Notes under the pieces: generated by a model
The model's database searches: none
What the model saw: only the letters and a program-made list of their open reading frames with translations
Told to the model about the DNA's origin: nothing
Shown here: positions 1 through 7,357 of the stretch, one piece after another
Numbering within the stretch: position 1 is the stretch's first letter
Layout: every line of letters begins with the position of its first letter
Program-made: the position numbers and the translations under genes
Origin: Ramlibacter sp.
GTDB taxonomy: Bacteria; Pseudomonadota; Gammaproteobacteria; Burkholderiales; Burkholderiaceae_C
Reading direction: 5' to 3'
NCBI GenBank assembly: GCA_013815685.1
Contig: JACDFR010000039.1
Location: 1-39,850, forward strand
DNA length: 39,850 nucleotides

Positions 1-2436
1 GGCTTGGGCCGTTGAGGTGTTGTCTGCGAAGGTGGTGGCGGTGGGGCGGCGCAGGCCGTCCAGCGTTTGCCGGGTGGTCTGGTTCAGCGGGTCGGTCTGC
101 GCGATGGGTTCGCCGTTGGCGTCATAGGCCCATTGCGTGGTCTGGCCGACCGAGCCCTGGATGGCGGCGACTTTGTTCAGGGCGTTGATGACGCGGGCGG
201 TGACCAGGGCGATGGCGCCGGTGGCGTCTTTGACCTCTTCGCGGATGCGGTTGCCGGCGGCGTCCAGGGTGTAGCTGACGCTGTTGCCGCGGTTGTCCGA
301 GGCGGCGACCAGGCGCTGGGCGGCGTCGTAGCTGTAGCTGGCGGCAAAGCCGTTGGGCAAGGTCGCTGCCGTCAGCTGGCCGGTGGGGGCGTAGCTGAAG
401 CTGGAGATTTCGCCGCCGCGGTTTTGTGAGAGCAGGCGCCCGCGGAGGTCGTAGCTGTAGCTGGTGACCAGGCCGTTGGGTTCGGTCTGGCTGGTGACAC
501 GACCACCAGCGTCGTAGCTATAGCGGGTGGTCTGGCCCAGGGGGTTGCGGGCGCTGGTGCGGTTGCCTGCACTGTCGTAGCCGTAGTTCCACATGCCGCC
601 CTTGGGGTCGGTCATGGTATCCGTCAGGCCTTGGGCGTTGTACGTCCATTGCCAGCGGCGCGCCTGTCCGGTGGCCGTGTCGGTGAGGGTTTTTCCCAGC
701 GTGTTGCCCAGCATGTCATAGCTGTAGGCGATAGTGCGGCCGACTTCGGTGACGAGCACGGGCAGACGGAAGTTCGGGTGCCATTGGGTGCTGCTGGTTT
801 GCGCTTCGGGGCGTCCTGCGGCTTGGGTGGTGCTCAGGGGCAGGCGTCTTGCGGAATCCCAGGTGTACAGCGTGTTCACGCCGAGGAAGTCGGTTTGCTG
901 GGTGATGAAACCATCAGCATCCTGCATGCGGCTGGCCGCATCGCCGGCGCCACTGGCGCTGGGTTTGTCGGTTGCGGCGACCGCCAGCTTGCCCTTGGCG
1001 ATCGTGTAGTTGTAGATGCGCTGGGTGCCCAGGGGATCAGTCACCGTGGCCGCGCCGGCTGTCCCATAGCTGATGCTGTGCAGGTCAGCGCCGCCGGCGT
1101 GCTGGGTACTGATGCCCCGTCCTTGCGCGTCGTAGGCGTATGTGGCCAGCCGGTTGCCGGATTCGTCGATGATGCCGGTCAGCAATTGCGGGAATGTTGT
1201 GTTCTCGTACAGATAGGTCTTGGTGCCTGCGCCAGGGTATGTCACCGTGCTCAGGCGCCCTGTGGCGTCGTAGCCGTAGCTGTTAACTTGCCCGTCGGGG
1301 GCCGTGACGGTGGCGAGCTGGCCGGTGGCGTTGTACGTGAAGCTCAAGCTGCGGCCAAACGGGTTGCTGACCTGAATGAGCAGCCCAGTGGTGCTGTAGC
1401 TGTAGGTGATTGCCCTGCCATTGCGCCGCGTCACGCTGAGCAACTTGCCCGCGCCGTCGAACTGCCACCGGCTGTCGTCGTCCAGGCGTTTGTACAGCAG
1501 GCCGGAGTGGTGTGCGATGAGGGTGTCGGCGCTGTTGGCGGGCTTCCAGCTTGCCGTGGCCACGTCCCAATTGAAAGCCCGGACGCTGCCGTGGCCAAAC
1601 AGAATGCGGGCGGTGCTGCCGGCCGTACCGGGCGTGCCGGCTTGCCTGAGCACGGCGGCGTGGTTGTGCGACCAGGGCTGGCCCAGGCCCGCCGTCGCCG
1701 CGCCTGTCATGGCGCCTACGACCCGGCTGCTTCTGTAGTGGCGGATCAGATTCAGTGCATCGGGGCCGGCCCCTGCGTGGTCCTCTTGCTCCAGTACTTT
1801 CTCGCCTGTGGCCGCAATGATCGGGTGGCCAACGGCGTAGCCCGATTGCCGGGCGGTGCAGGCTTCCGGCTCGGGGGGAATGGATTGGGCGACGCACGTG
1901 CCGTTTTGCTCGGCAAAATCTGCGTTGCATGTACATTGCCCAGCCGCTAACGTTGCATTCGCCGGACAGCTGTATGCGGTTCCTTGGCACGTGCCGGTGC
2001 TCGCGTTGTAGCTGAATCCAGTCGGACAGCTCGCATCGATACGCGCGTTCAACACCCATCCGCAGTTAGTGCCGAACGTCTGTCCATTGCAATATGGGTG
2101 GTTGTACAAGCCGTCGGACGTGGCGCTTGCACTGCCAGGATAAGGCCCGGTCCAGACCATTGCGCTCGTCCAATGGACGGGCGAAACACTGTTGCCCCCG
2201 GCGACCGCAAGTTCGTCGGCCTTCGCCTGGCATTGGCTCAATGTGTAGTTCGCAAAGGTACCCGTCGCATAGCCACCGACGTTACAAGTACCAAACGTCC
2301 GTGCATAGGTCCCGCTGGCGCCCGTGGCAGGAAACGCCGCGTTGGCTCCGCCACCGGCCAGCAAGAGCAGCCAGAGCCAGACACGTATCCACGAGATCGG
2401 ATGGCTCTCGGAGCTATGCGTACAGAAGTCCCTCAT
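1..2436 (-). CDS. Secreted RHS/YD-repeat protein (partial, C-terminus beyond left edge)
   Basis: The leftward frame from ATG 2436 stays open to base 1 (812 codons), so the C-terminus is outside the window. The N-terminus has a signal peptide: hydrophobic WIRVWLWLLLLAGG, then a likely cut after GGANA. A Cys-rich segment (about residues 45-190, with CPTGFSY and CPANATL motifs) follows, then a DUF6531-like start (GHPIIAATGEKVL) and many YD/RHS repeats such as YGYDATGRL, YSYDMLGN and WAYDANGE. RHS proteins build large beta-cage shells that usually end in a variable toxin or other C-terminal domain; that end and any immunity gene cannot be seen here. The ATG was chosen because the signal peptide begins there, with an AAGGA-like RBS about 12 bases upstream. 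It is an RHS-family protein with high certainty; its role (toxin, adhesin, other) is unknown. Confidence 0.88.
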   Translation of the reverse strand, partial: MRDFCTHSSESHPISWIRVWLWLLLLAGGGANAAFPATGASGTYARTFGTCNVGGYATGTFANYTLSQCQAKADELAVAGGNSVSPVHWTSAMVWTGPYPGSASATSDGLYNHPYCNGQTFGTNCGWVLNARIDASCPTGFSYNASTGTCQGTAYSCPANATLAAGQCTCNADFAEQNGTCVAQSIPPEPEACTARQSGYAVGHPIIAATGEKVLEQEDHAGAGPDALNLIRHYRSSRVVGAMTGAATAGLGQPWSHNHAAVLRQAGTPGTAGSTARILFGHGSVRAFNWDVATASWKPANSADTLIAHHSGLLYKRLDDDSRWQFDGAGKLLSVTRRNGRAITYSYSTTGLLIQVSNPFGRSLSFTYNATGQLATVTAPDGQVNSYGYDATGRLSTVTYPGAGTKTYLYENTTFPQLLTGIIDESGNRLATYAYDAQGRGISTQHAGGADLHSISYGTAGAATVTDPLGTQRIYNYTIAKGKLAVAATDKPSASGAGDAASRMQDADGFITQQTDFLGVNTLYTWDSARRLPLSTTQAAGRPEAQTSSTQWHPNFRLPVLVTEVGRTIAYSYDMLGNTLGKTLTDTATGQARRWQWTYNAQGLTDTMTDPKGGMWNYGYDSAGNRTSARNPLGQTTRYSYDAGGRVTSQTEPNGLVTSYSYDLRGRLLSQNRGGEISSFSYAPTGQLTAATLPNGFAASYSYDAAQRLVAASDNRGNSVSYTLDAAGNRIREEVKDATGAIALVTARVINALNKVAAIQGSVGQTTQWAYDANGEPIAQTDPLNQTTRQTLDGLRRPTATTFADNTSTAQA

Positions 2437-2465
2437 CTTTTTTTCTCATCCTTCGTTGAGGATGT

Positions 2466-2495
2466 AATGTAGTAACTAATTGATACATATGTCAA
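2466..2495 (-). promoter_or_regulatory. Sigma-70-like promoter for the RHS gene
   Basis: Reading leftward, a perfect -35 TTGACA (2495-2490) is followed after 18 bases by TACATT (2471-2466), a 4/6 match to the -10 consensus. Transcription would start near 2459, about 23 bases before the RHS ATG. The -35 overlaps a near-palindrome TTGATACATATGTCAA (2480-2495), which could be an operator or the overlap with the divergent thiL promoter. The patch is clearly AT-rich compared with its surroundings. Confidence 0.55.
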
Positions 2496-2569
2496 AACAT
2501 TAAATCGGATTTGCTGACTTGCGTACGGCAATCGCTGGGTTGGCGTTGCCTTGCGCCGACAATTGCCGC

Positions 2570-3526
2570 ATGGGTGAATTCGACCTCATAGACCGCTTCT
2601 TCAAACGCCCCACCCGCCGCAACGCTCTGGGCATCGGCGACGATTGCGCGCTGCTCTCTCCTGCGGTGGGCATGCAACTGGCCGTTTCATCGGACATGCT
2701 GGTCGAGGGCCGGCACTTTCTTCCCACCATCGATCCCTTCAGGCTGGGCCACAAAGCGTTGGCGGTGAACCTGAGTGATCTGGCCGCCTGCGGCGCCAAG
2801 CCCCTGGCCTTCACGCTGGCCCTGGCCCTGCCGCGCGCCGAGGAGGCGTGGCTGGAGCCGTTTTCGCGCGGGTTGCTGGCGCTGGCCGATGCGCACGACT
2901 GCGAACTGGTGGGCGGCGACACGACGCGCGGCCCACTCACCATCTGCATCACGGTTTTCGGCGAGGTGCCGCAGGGGCAGGCCCTGCTGCGCTCGGGCGC
3001 GCGCGCCGGCGACGACCTCTATGTCAGCGGCACGCTGGGCCAAGCCCGGCTGGCGCTCGAGGTATTTCGCGGCACGCTGTCGTTGCCGGCCGAAGTGTTC
3101 GAGGCGGCACGCGTGCGCATGGAGCAGCCGACGCCGCGCGTGGCGCTGGGTATGGCGCTGCGCGGCATCGCCACCTCGGCCATCGACATCAGCGACGGCC
3201 TGCTCGGCGACCTGGGCCACATCCTGTGCCTCTCGTCCGCGGGTGCGCTCATCGACACCGAAAGCGCCGCGAGCCTGTTGTCGGCGGACACGCTGGACGC
3301 CGACCGGCGGCTGGAATATGTGCTGGCGGGTGGCGACGACTATGAGCTGGCGTTCACCGCGCCGGCCGCGAAACGCGAAGCCGTGATGTCGGCCGCGGCA
3401 AATTCGGGCACAGCCGTGCGCCGTGTCGGCCAGATCGAGGCGGCGCACGGTATCCGGCTGGTCGACGGCACCGGCCGCGCGATCGAGAGGCGCTACGCAT
3501 CCTTCGACCACTTCGCGTCGCCATGA
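2570..3526 (+). CDS. thiL: Thiamine-monophosphate kinase
   Basis: ThiL phosphorylates thiamine monophosphate to thiamine pyrophosphate with ATP, the last step of cofactor synthesis, in the cytoplasm. The 318-residue product has the family's usual length and signatures: N-terminal GEFDLIDRFF, GIGDDCALL (metal/phosphate-binding Asp pair), SSDMLVEGRHF, GHKALAVNLSDLAA, VGGDTTRG, IDISDGLLGDLGHI and AGGDDYELAF. Initiation at MGEFDLI (2570) fits family starts; an in-frame ATG at 2519 would add 17 untypical residues. No strong Shine-Dalgarno precedes 2570. It is first of a rightward group with an SNase-like gene, pgpA and pncC; the stop overlaps the next start by ATGA, suggesting translational coupling. 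Confidence 0.95.
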   Translation: MGEFDLIDRFFKRPTRRNALGIGDDCALLSPAVGMQLAVSSDMLVEGRHFLPTIDPFRLGHKALAVNLSDLAACGAKPLAFTLALALPRAEEAWLEPFSRGLLALADAHDCELVGGDTTRGPLTICITVFGEVPQGQALLRSGARAGDDLYVSGTLGQARLALEVFRGTLSLPAEVFEAARVRMEQPTPRVALGMALRGIATSAIDISDGLLGDLGHILCLSSAGALIDTESAASLLSADTLDADRRLEYVLAGGDDYELAFTAPAAKREAVMSAAANSGTAVRRVGQIEAAHGIRLVDGTGRAIERRYASFDHFASP

Positions 3527-4041
3527 GGTGGCGCGGCGCGATGCGCGCGGGCTTGCTGCTGGCTGCGTGCATGTCGGCGAAAGCGGGCGATTTCGCGGGC
3601 GTGGTCACCCATGTCACGGATGGCGACACGCTGTGGGTACGCCCCGCATCGGGGGGAGCGCCTCGCCAGGTCCGCATCGAGGGCATCGACGCCCCTGAAA
3701 TCTGCCAGGCCTTCGGCGCCCAGGCGCGGCAGGCGCTTGCCGCGCGGGTGCTGGGCCGCCCGGTCGTGGTACGCAGCCAGGCCAGCGACAACTACCAGCG
3801 CATGCTGGGCCATATCAGCCAGGGCGAGGTCGACCTGGGCGCATGGATGGTCAGCAGCGGCCACGCGTGGTCATACCGTTTTCGCGGTGACCCCGGGCGC
3901 TACGCGGCGGAGCAGGCCCGGGCCAGGACGTCGAGGCTGGGACTATGGCATGCCGACGCGCCCGTGTCGCCGCGAGAATTCCGCAAGCGGCACGGCAGCT
4001 GCGTTACTCGACCTGAGCGTGACAGCCAACCAGATGGGTAA
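3523..4041 (+). CDS. Secreted SNase-like (thermonuclease family) nuclease
   Basis: The 172-residue protein has an N-terminal signal peptide (MRAGLLLAACMSAKAGDF) followed by a staphylococcal-nuclease OB fold. Visible motifs are VTDGDTLWV, RIEGIDAPEIC (holding the catalytic Arg, Asp and Glu positions) and YQRMLGHI (second catalytic Arg), and it ends in the family-typical PREFRKRHG stretch. It probably cleaves DNA or RNA in the periplasm or outside the cell with a divalent metal. It overlaps thiL by ATGA and ends 33 bases before pgpA, so it is co-transcribed with housekeeping genes to which it has no obvious functional link. About eleven residues after RKRHGSC look like read-through tail. A start at the second Met (3541) is possible. 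Confidence 0.85.
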   Translation: MRWRGAMRAGLLLAACMSAKAGDFAGVVTHVTDGDTLWVRPASGGAPRQVRIEGIDAPEICQAFGAQARQALAARVLGRPVVVRSQASDNYQRMLGHISQGEVDLGAWMVSSGHAWSYRFRGDPGRYAAEQARARTSRLGLWHADAPVSPREFRKRHGSCVTRPERDSQPDG

Positions 4042-4074
4042 TATCGGTCCCTGCGGGCCCGCCGCCCCCACACG

Positions 4075-4608
4075 ATGACCACACCGCTCAACCCGCCCTT
4101 GCGCCCCCCGATGATGCGGCCCACGGCGCGCTTCATGCTGTCCCACCCGGCGCATTGCATCGCGCTGGGCTTTGGCTCCGGACTGTCGCCCGTGGCGCCC
4201 GGAACCGCCGGGACGCTCTGGGCCTGGCTGGCCTATGTCGTGATGCAGACGTGGCTGTCTCCCGCCGCGATCGGCGCCGTGATCGCCGCCGCGCTGGCCA
4301 TCGGCTGGTGGGCGTGCACCGTGACCGCCGGGCGCATGCGCGTGCTGGACCCCGGCAGCATCGTCTGGGACGAAGTGGTGGCCTTCTGGATCGTGCTGTG
4401 GCTGATGATGCCGGCGGGCTTCTGGGGCCAGTTCACGGCTTTCCTGCTGTTTCGCCTGTTCGATGCCGTCAAGCCCGGCCCGGTGGCGTGGGCCGATGAC
4501 CTCTTTCATGGCTTCGGCTGGCGGGGCGGCTTCGGCATCATCTTCGACGACCTGGTGGCGGCTTTCTGCACGCTGCTGGTCATCGCCGCCTGGAGGTTCT
4601 GGTCATGA
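4075..4608 (+). CDS. pgpA: Phosphatidylglycerophosphatase A
   Basis: PgpA removes the terminal phosphate of phosphatidylglycerophosphate to give phosphatidylglycerol at the inner membrane. The 177-residue product shows the family hallmarks: GFGSGLSPVAPGTAGTL near the N-terminus, DPGSIVWDEVVAFW (acidic metal-binding segment), FRLFDAVKPGPV and FDDLVAAF near the C-terminus. Several hydrophobic helices (about residues 48-85, 105-130 and 158-174) fit an integral membrane enzyme. It lies 33 bases after the SNase gene and overlaps pncC by ATGA. ATG 4075 gives a slightly long N-terminus; Met13/Met14 are alternatives. Confidence 0.95.
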   Translation: MTTPLNPPLRPPMMRPTARFMLSHPAHCIALGFGSGLSPVAPGTAGTLWAWLAYVVMQTWLSPAAIGAVIAAALAIGWWACTVTAGRMRVLDPGSIVWDEVVAFWIVLWLMMPAGFWGQFTAFLLFRLFDAVKPGPVAWADDLFHGFGWRGGFGIIFDDLVAAFCTLLVIAAWRFWS

Positions 4609-5087
4609 GCAAGGTCAAGCAATTGGCGGATCGATTGGTCGATCTCGGCTGGATGCTGGCAACGGCCGAGAGCTGCACCGGCGGCCTGATCGCCGCGGCA
4701 TGCACCGACCTTGCAGGATCGAGCGACTGGTTCGAGCGCGGCTTCGTCACCTATTCCGATGAAGCCAAGACCGAGCTGCTGGATGTGGATGCGGCACTCA
4801 TCGCCACGCATGGCGCGGTGAGCGAAGTGGTGGCCCGGGCGATGGCGTTTGGCGCTGTGCGCCATTCACGTGCGCGGGTCAGCGTGGCGGTGACGGGCAT
4901 TGCCGGCCCCAGCGGCGGCAGCAAGGACAAGCCCGTGGGCACGGTCTGGTTCGGCTTCATGGTGGACGGGCGCCTGAGCAGCGAGATGAAGCGCTTTGAC
5001 GGTGATCGCGCCGCCGTGCGCACAGATACCGTGGCGTACGCGCTGGACGGCCTCTTGCTGCGGCTGAAGCAAGAGGCCGAAGCCTGA
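4605..5087 (+). CDS. pncC: Nicotinamide-nucleotide amidohydrolase (CinA C-terminal domain)
   Basis: The 160-residue protein is the stand-alone CinA C-terminal domain, which deamidates nicotinamide mononucleotide to nicotinate mononucleotide and so recycles NMN into NAD synthesis. Signatures are the N-terminal LATAESCTGGLIAAACTD (catalytic Ser/Thr region), FVTYSDEAKTELLDV, THGAVSEVVARAMA and the C-terminal VAVTGIAGPSGGS followed by KPVGTVWFGF. It lacks the N-terminal CinA domain, as is normal for proteobacterial PncC. Translation is coupled to pgpA by ATGA. In related genomes pyrF often follows; here the operon ends and a gene-poor decayed stretch begins. Confidence 0.94.
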   Translation: MSKVKQLADRLVDLGWMLATAESCTGGLIAAACTDLAGSSDWFERGFVTYSDEAKTELLDVDAALIATHGAVSEVVARAMAFGAVRHSRARVSVAVTGIAGPSGGSKDKPVGTVWFGFMVDGRLSSEMKRFDGDRAAVRTDTVAYALDGLLLRLKQEAEA

Positions 5088-5156
5088 GACGGCTGTGCTG
5101 TCCCGTTATTTCGCCGCGCACATATGCAGGTGAATTTCGCGCCGCCGGGGCTGGCA

Positions 5157-5520
5157 CGGCCGGCGGCCGGGGTGGGCCGTTCTCCGGTCACGCTCGCGGT
5201 CGAGCGGGTTGGCTCGCCCGCGTCACCGCGTCAACGCCGTGATGGGCGAGCCGGCTGTACGCCAACCGCGAATGGCCCTGCGCCCGACCCACCCCGACCA
5301 CCTGCCTTGAACGGATAGGTTGGCGCGCCACGGACTTCTATGCGGGCGCGCGCGCGGCAGCATCACCTGGAGGCCGGTGGTCGGGGTGGCTGGGCGCAGG
5401 TCCATTCGCGGTCACCCGCACCAGCTGCGTTCCAACCATGACGTTGACGCAGCAGCGCTCGAGTGCCGATCCAGCCGCCCGCGAGCGTGACCGGAGAACA
5501 GCCACCCCGGCCGCCGGCCG
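5157..5520. repeat. Large imperfect inverted repeat, ~150-bp arms
   Basis: The left arm (about 5157-5305) and the reverse complement of the right arm (about 5372-5520) align over their whole length, with a 66-base spacer. Outer blocks match best: CGGCCGGCGGCCGGGGTGG and TTCTCCGGTCACGCTCGCG occur in both. Inner blocks ACCGCGAATGG, CCTGCGCCC and CCACCCCGACCACC also match. The centre of each arm has diverged. It could fold into a very long hairpin or be two opposed copies of one dispersed element. I do not recognise the element, and no transposase is present. Confidence 0.8.
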
Positions 5521-5747
5521 CGCCCACACAGCTACCCGCGATGCCTTTCCTGACCACAATCGACCGATGGCGAACTAACGGGATAGGACACTAGGTCTTG
5601 AGGACAGGCGCGTCCACATCTGCACCGTGTGGCGCGGCGGCGGCGCCTCCTGCAGTGAATGGATTTGCGCATAGGGCAGCGCCTGCTCGGGGGTATTCAT
5701 GCAGGGCTTGCGAAAGCGGCTGCATGGCCAGCCCCTGCGCCGTGGCG

Positions 5748-5837
5748 GTAATCTGGCTTACCGTGCACCGCGAAATTCGCACCAGCCCGCGCATCCGGGC
5801 GGTGTACGATTTCCTCGCGGCCGCGATACCAAGGCGC
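5748..5837 (+). pseudogene. C-terminal remnant of a LysR-type regulator
   Basis: The frame reads VIWLTVHREIRTSPRIR followed by AVYDFLAAAI, the classic last ~28 residues of LysR-type regulators (usual form: LWLTVHRELRRSPRIRAVYDFL). Residues before this block do not look like a LysR effector domain, and the rest of the gene is absent. The fragment sits just before the NTF2-like start and shares its reading frame, which creates a misleadingly long open frame from 5598. It is most simply the trace of a deleted regulator. Confidence 0.7.
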
Positions 5838-5858
5838 TCTAACCACAGGGAGACGAGA

Positions 5859-6341
5859 TTGCACCCCAACCAGCAAACCATAGAAATGTTTTACGGCGCC
5901 TTCGCGCGGCTGGATCCCGACACCATGGCGCGCTGCTACGCGTCCGACGTCGAATTCGACGACGAGGTGTTCTCGCTGCGCGGCAAGCGCGAAGTGACGG
6001 GCATGTGGCGGATGCTGTGCGAAGCCACGCGGGCCAAGGGCGCCGATGTCTGGAAACTGGACTATCGCGACGTGCAGGCCGGCGCGGGCAGCGGCAGTGC
6101 CCATTGGGACGCTCACTACCGCTTCAGCGCGACCGGCCGCCTGGTGGACAACAGCATCGATGCGAAGTTCGAGTTCAACCCGGCCGGCCAGATCGTCCGG
6201 CACAAGGACCGCTTCGATTTCTGGCGCTGGTCGCGTCAGGCCCTGGGCGCGCCGGGCGTGCTGCTGGGCTGGACACCCGTGATACGCAACAAGGTGCGCG
6301 GGCAAGCCGCGGCGAATCTGCGCAAGTTCCTTGAGCGGTAA
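5859..6341 (+). CDS. NTF2/SnoaL-like small protein
   Basis: The 160-residue protein belongs to the NTF2-like fold: QTIEMFYGAFARLDPDTMARCYASDVEFDDEVF is a SnoaL-like opening, followed by a conserved HYRFSATGRLVDN strand pair and a C-terminal region rich in Arg and Trp (FDFWRWSRQALG) seen in a common proteobacterial subfamily of unknown role. I chose the TTG at 5859 because AGGGAG lies 6 bases upstream and homologues begin close to this point; the next in-frame Met (MFYGAF) would cut into the first helix. It ends 5 bases before the broken dehalogenase gene, suggesting a two-gene unit. Function is unknown; a hydrolase, isomerase or ligand-binding role is possible. Confidence 0.8.
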   Translation: MHPNQQTIEMFYGAFARLDPDTMARCYASDVEFDDEVFSLRGKREVTGMWRMLCEATRAKGADVWKLDYRDVQAGAGSGSAHWDAHYRFSATGRLVDNSIDAKFEFNPAGQIVRHKDRFDFWRWSRQALGAPGVLLGWTPVIRNKVRGQAAANLRKFLER

Positions 6342-6346
6342 CCGGC

Positions 6347-7295
6347 ATGAGCTGGTTCGATGGCTTCGAGCAGCGCCGCTTTTCGGTCGAGGGCACCGAG
6401 ATCTTCGCTCGCTTCGGCGGACAGCGCGACAAGCCGGCCTTGTTGTTTTCCCCAGACCCATGCGATATGGCACAGGGTGGCCCAGCACCTGAAGGACGAC
6501 TATTTCCTGGTGATGCCCGATCTGCGTGGTTACGGCGATTCGGCCAAGGCGCCCGGCTTGGCCGACCACAGCAACTACAGCAAGCGGGCGATGGCGCAGG
6601 ACATGGTGGAGCTGATGGCGGCGCTGGGATGCGAGCAGTTCCTGCTGTGCGGCCACGACCGCGGCGGGCGCGTGTCGCATCGGCTGGCGCTGGACCATCC
6701 GCAACGCGTGCGCAAACTGTGCGTGATCGACATCGCGCCGACGCTCGACATGTACAACGCGACCGACATGACCTTCGCGCGCTATTACTACCACTGGTTC
6801 CACCTGATCCAGCCCTCGCCCCTGCCCGAGACCATGATCGGCGCCAACCCGCGCATGTACCTGCACGCCAAGCTGGGTGGCTGGCGAACTGACACCCCCC
6901 ACGCTGACGCTGCCCCCGAGGGGCGTTCGGTCCTTGGGGCGGCCCAGCGGCCCTCAGGCGGCCTCGGCTACATAGAGCCGCAGGCGTTGGCCGAATACGA
7001 GCGCTGCTTTTGCCGCGCCGAATCCATCCATGCCGCCTGCGAAGACTATCGCGCCAGCGCCGGCATCGACCTGGACCACGACCGCGAAAGCCGGGCCCGC
7101 GGCGAGAAGATTGCCTGCGACATGCTGGCGCTATGGGGCCGCAACGGCCTGATCGAAAAGATGTTCAAGCCGGTGGAGCTTTGGCAGGCCCAATGCGCCG
7201 GCCGCGTTGCCGGTGAATGCATGCCGGCCGGGCATTTCATCCCCGAAGAACTGCACCTGAAAACGGCACACGCCCTGCGAGCGTTTTTCCGCTAG
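6347..7295 (+). pseudogene. Frameshifted haloacetate dehalogenase-type alpha/beta hydrolase
   Basis: From ATG 6347 the frame reads MSWFDGFEQRRFSVEG...KPALL up to about 6445. The family continuation FPQTHAIWHRVAQHL, PDLRGYGDS, CGHDRGGRVSHRLALDHP (nucleophile Asp in GHDRG) and AEYERCF then appears in the frame shifted by one base, to TAG 7295. Homologues have about three residues (Leu-His-Gly) between the Leu run and FPQTH; here one T (6446) stands in their place, a net loss of 8 bases that removes the HG oxyanion-hole motif and shifts the frame. A copy of the dispersed repeat is also inserted in frame (6888-6957). Family members hydrolyse fluoro- or chloroacetate to glycolate. Two independent lesions make an active enzyme unlikely, although a sequencing error at the shift cannot be excluded. 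Confidence 0.8.
6888..6957 (+). repeat. Dispersed GC-rich repeat, copy A (inside dehalogenase gene)
   Basis: The segment CCCCCCACGCTGACGCTGCC, then CCCGAGGGG and CCTTGGGGCGGCCCAGCGG, matches copies B and C in order and spacing but is more diverged. It replaces the normal short junction between GGW and GLGYIEPQAL in the hydrolase and adds about 24 residues (including DAAPEGRSVLGAAQRPS) without stopping the frame. Confidence 0.75.
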
Positions 7296-7357
7296 CGAGA
7301 GAGCTGGCGAGGAAGTCGATGGCGTTTTTCAGCGCGCCCGCGAAACAGTGTGGCCGC

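Larger units (their letters stand above)
5088..5858. other. 771-bp gene-poor region with inverted repeat and LysR scrap
   Basis: I see no intact gene between pncC and the NTF2-like gene. The stretch holds a large imperfect inverted repeat (5157-5520) and then, in the rightward frame that runs into the next gene, a short LysR C-terminal fragment (about 5748-5837). Short open frames in both repeat arms mirror each other and look like a by-product of the repeat. No clear terminator with a T-tract follows pncC. Similar tracts ACGGATAGG (5311-5319) and ACGGGATAGG (about 5578-5587) lie to either side of the right arm. Confidence 0.6.

Noticed and set aside
5124..5559. Small opposing frames in the inverted-repeat arms
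   Set aside because: They mirror each other because of the repeat, are Pro/Arg-rich, lack convincing ribosome sites and match no family I know.
5598..5858. Upstream in-frame extension of the NTF2-like gene
   Set aside because: It reads through a LysR remnant and non-family residues; the TTG at 5859 has a good AGGGAG and fits the family N-terminus.
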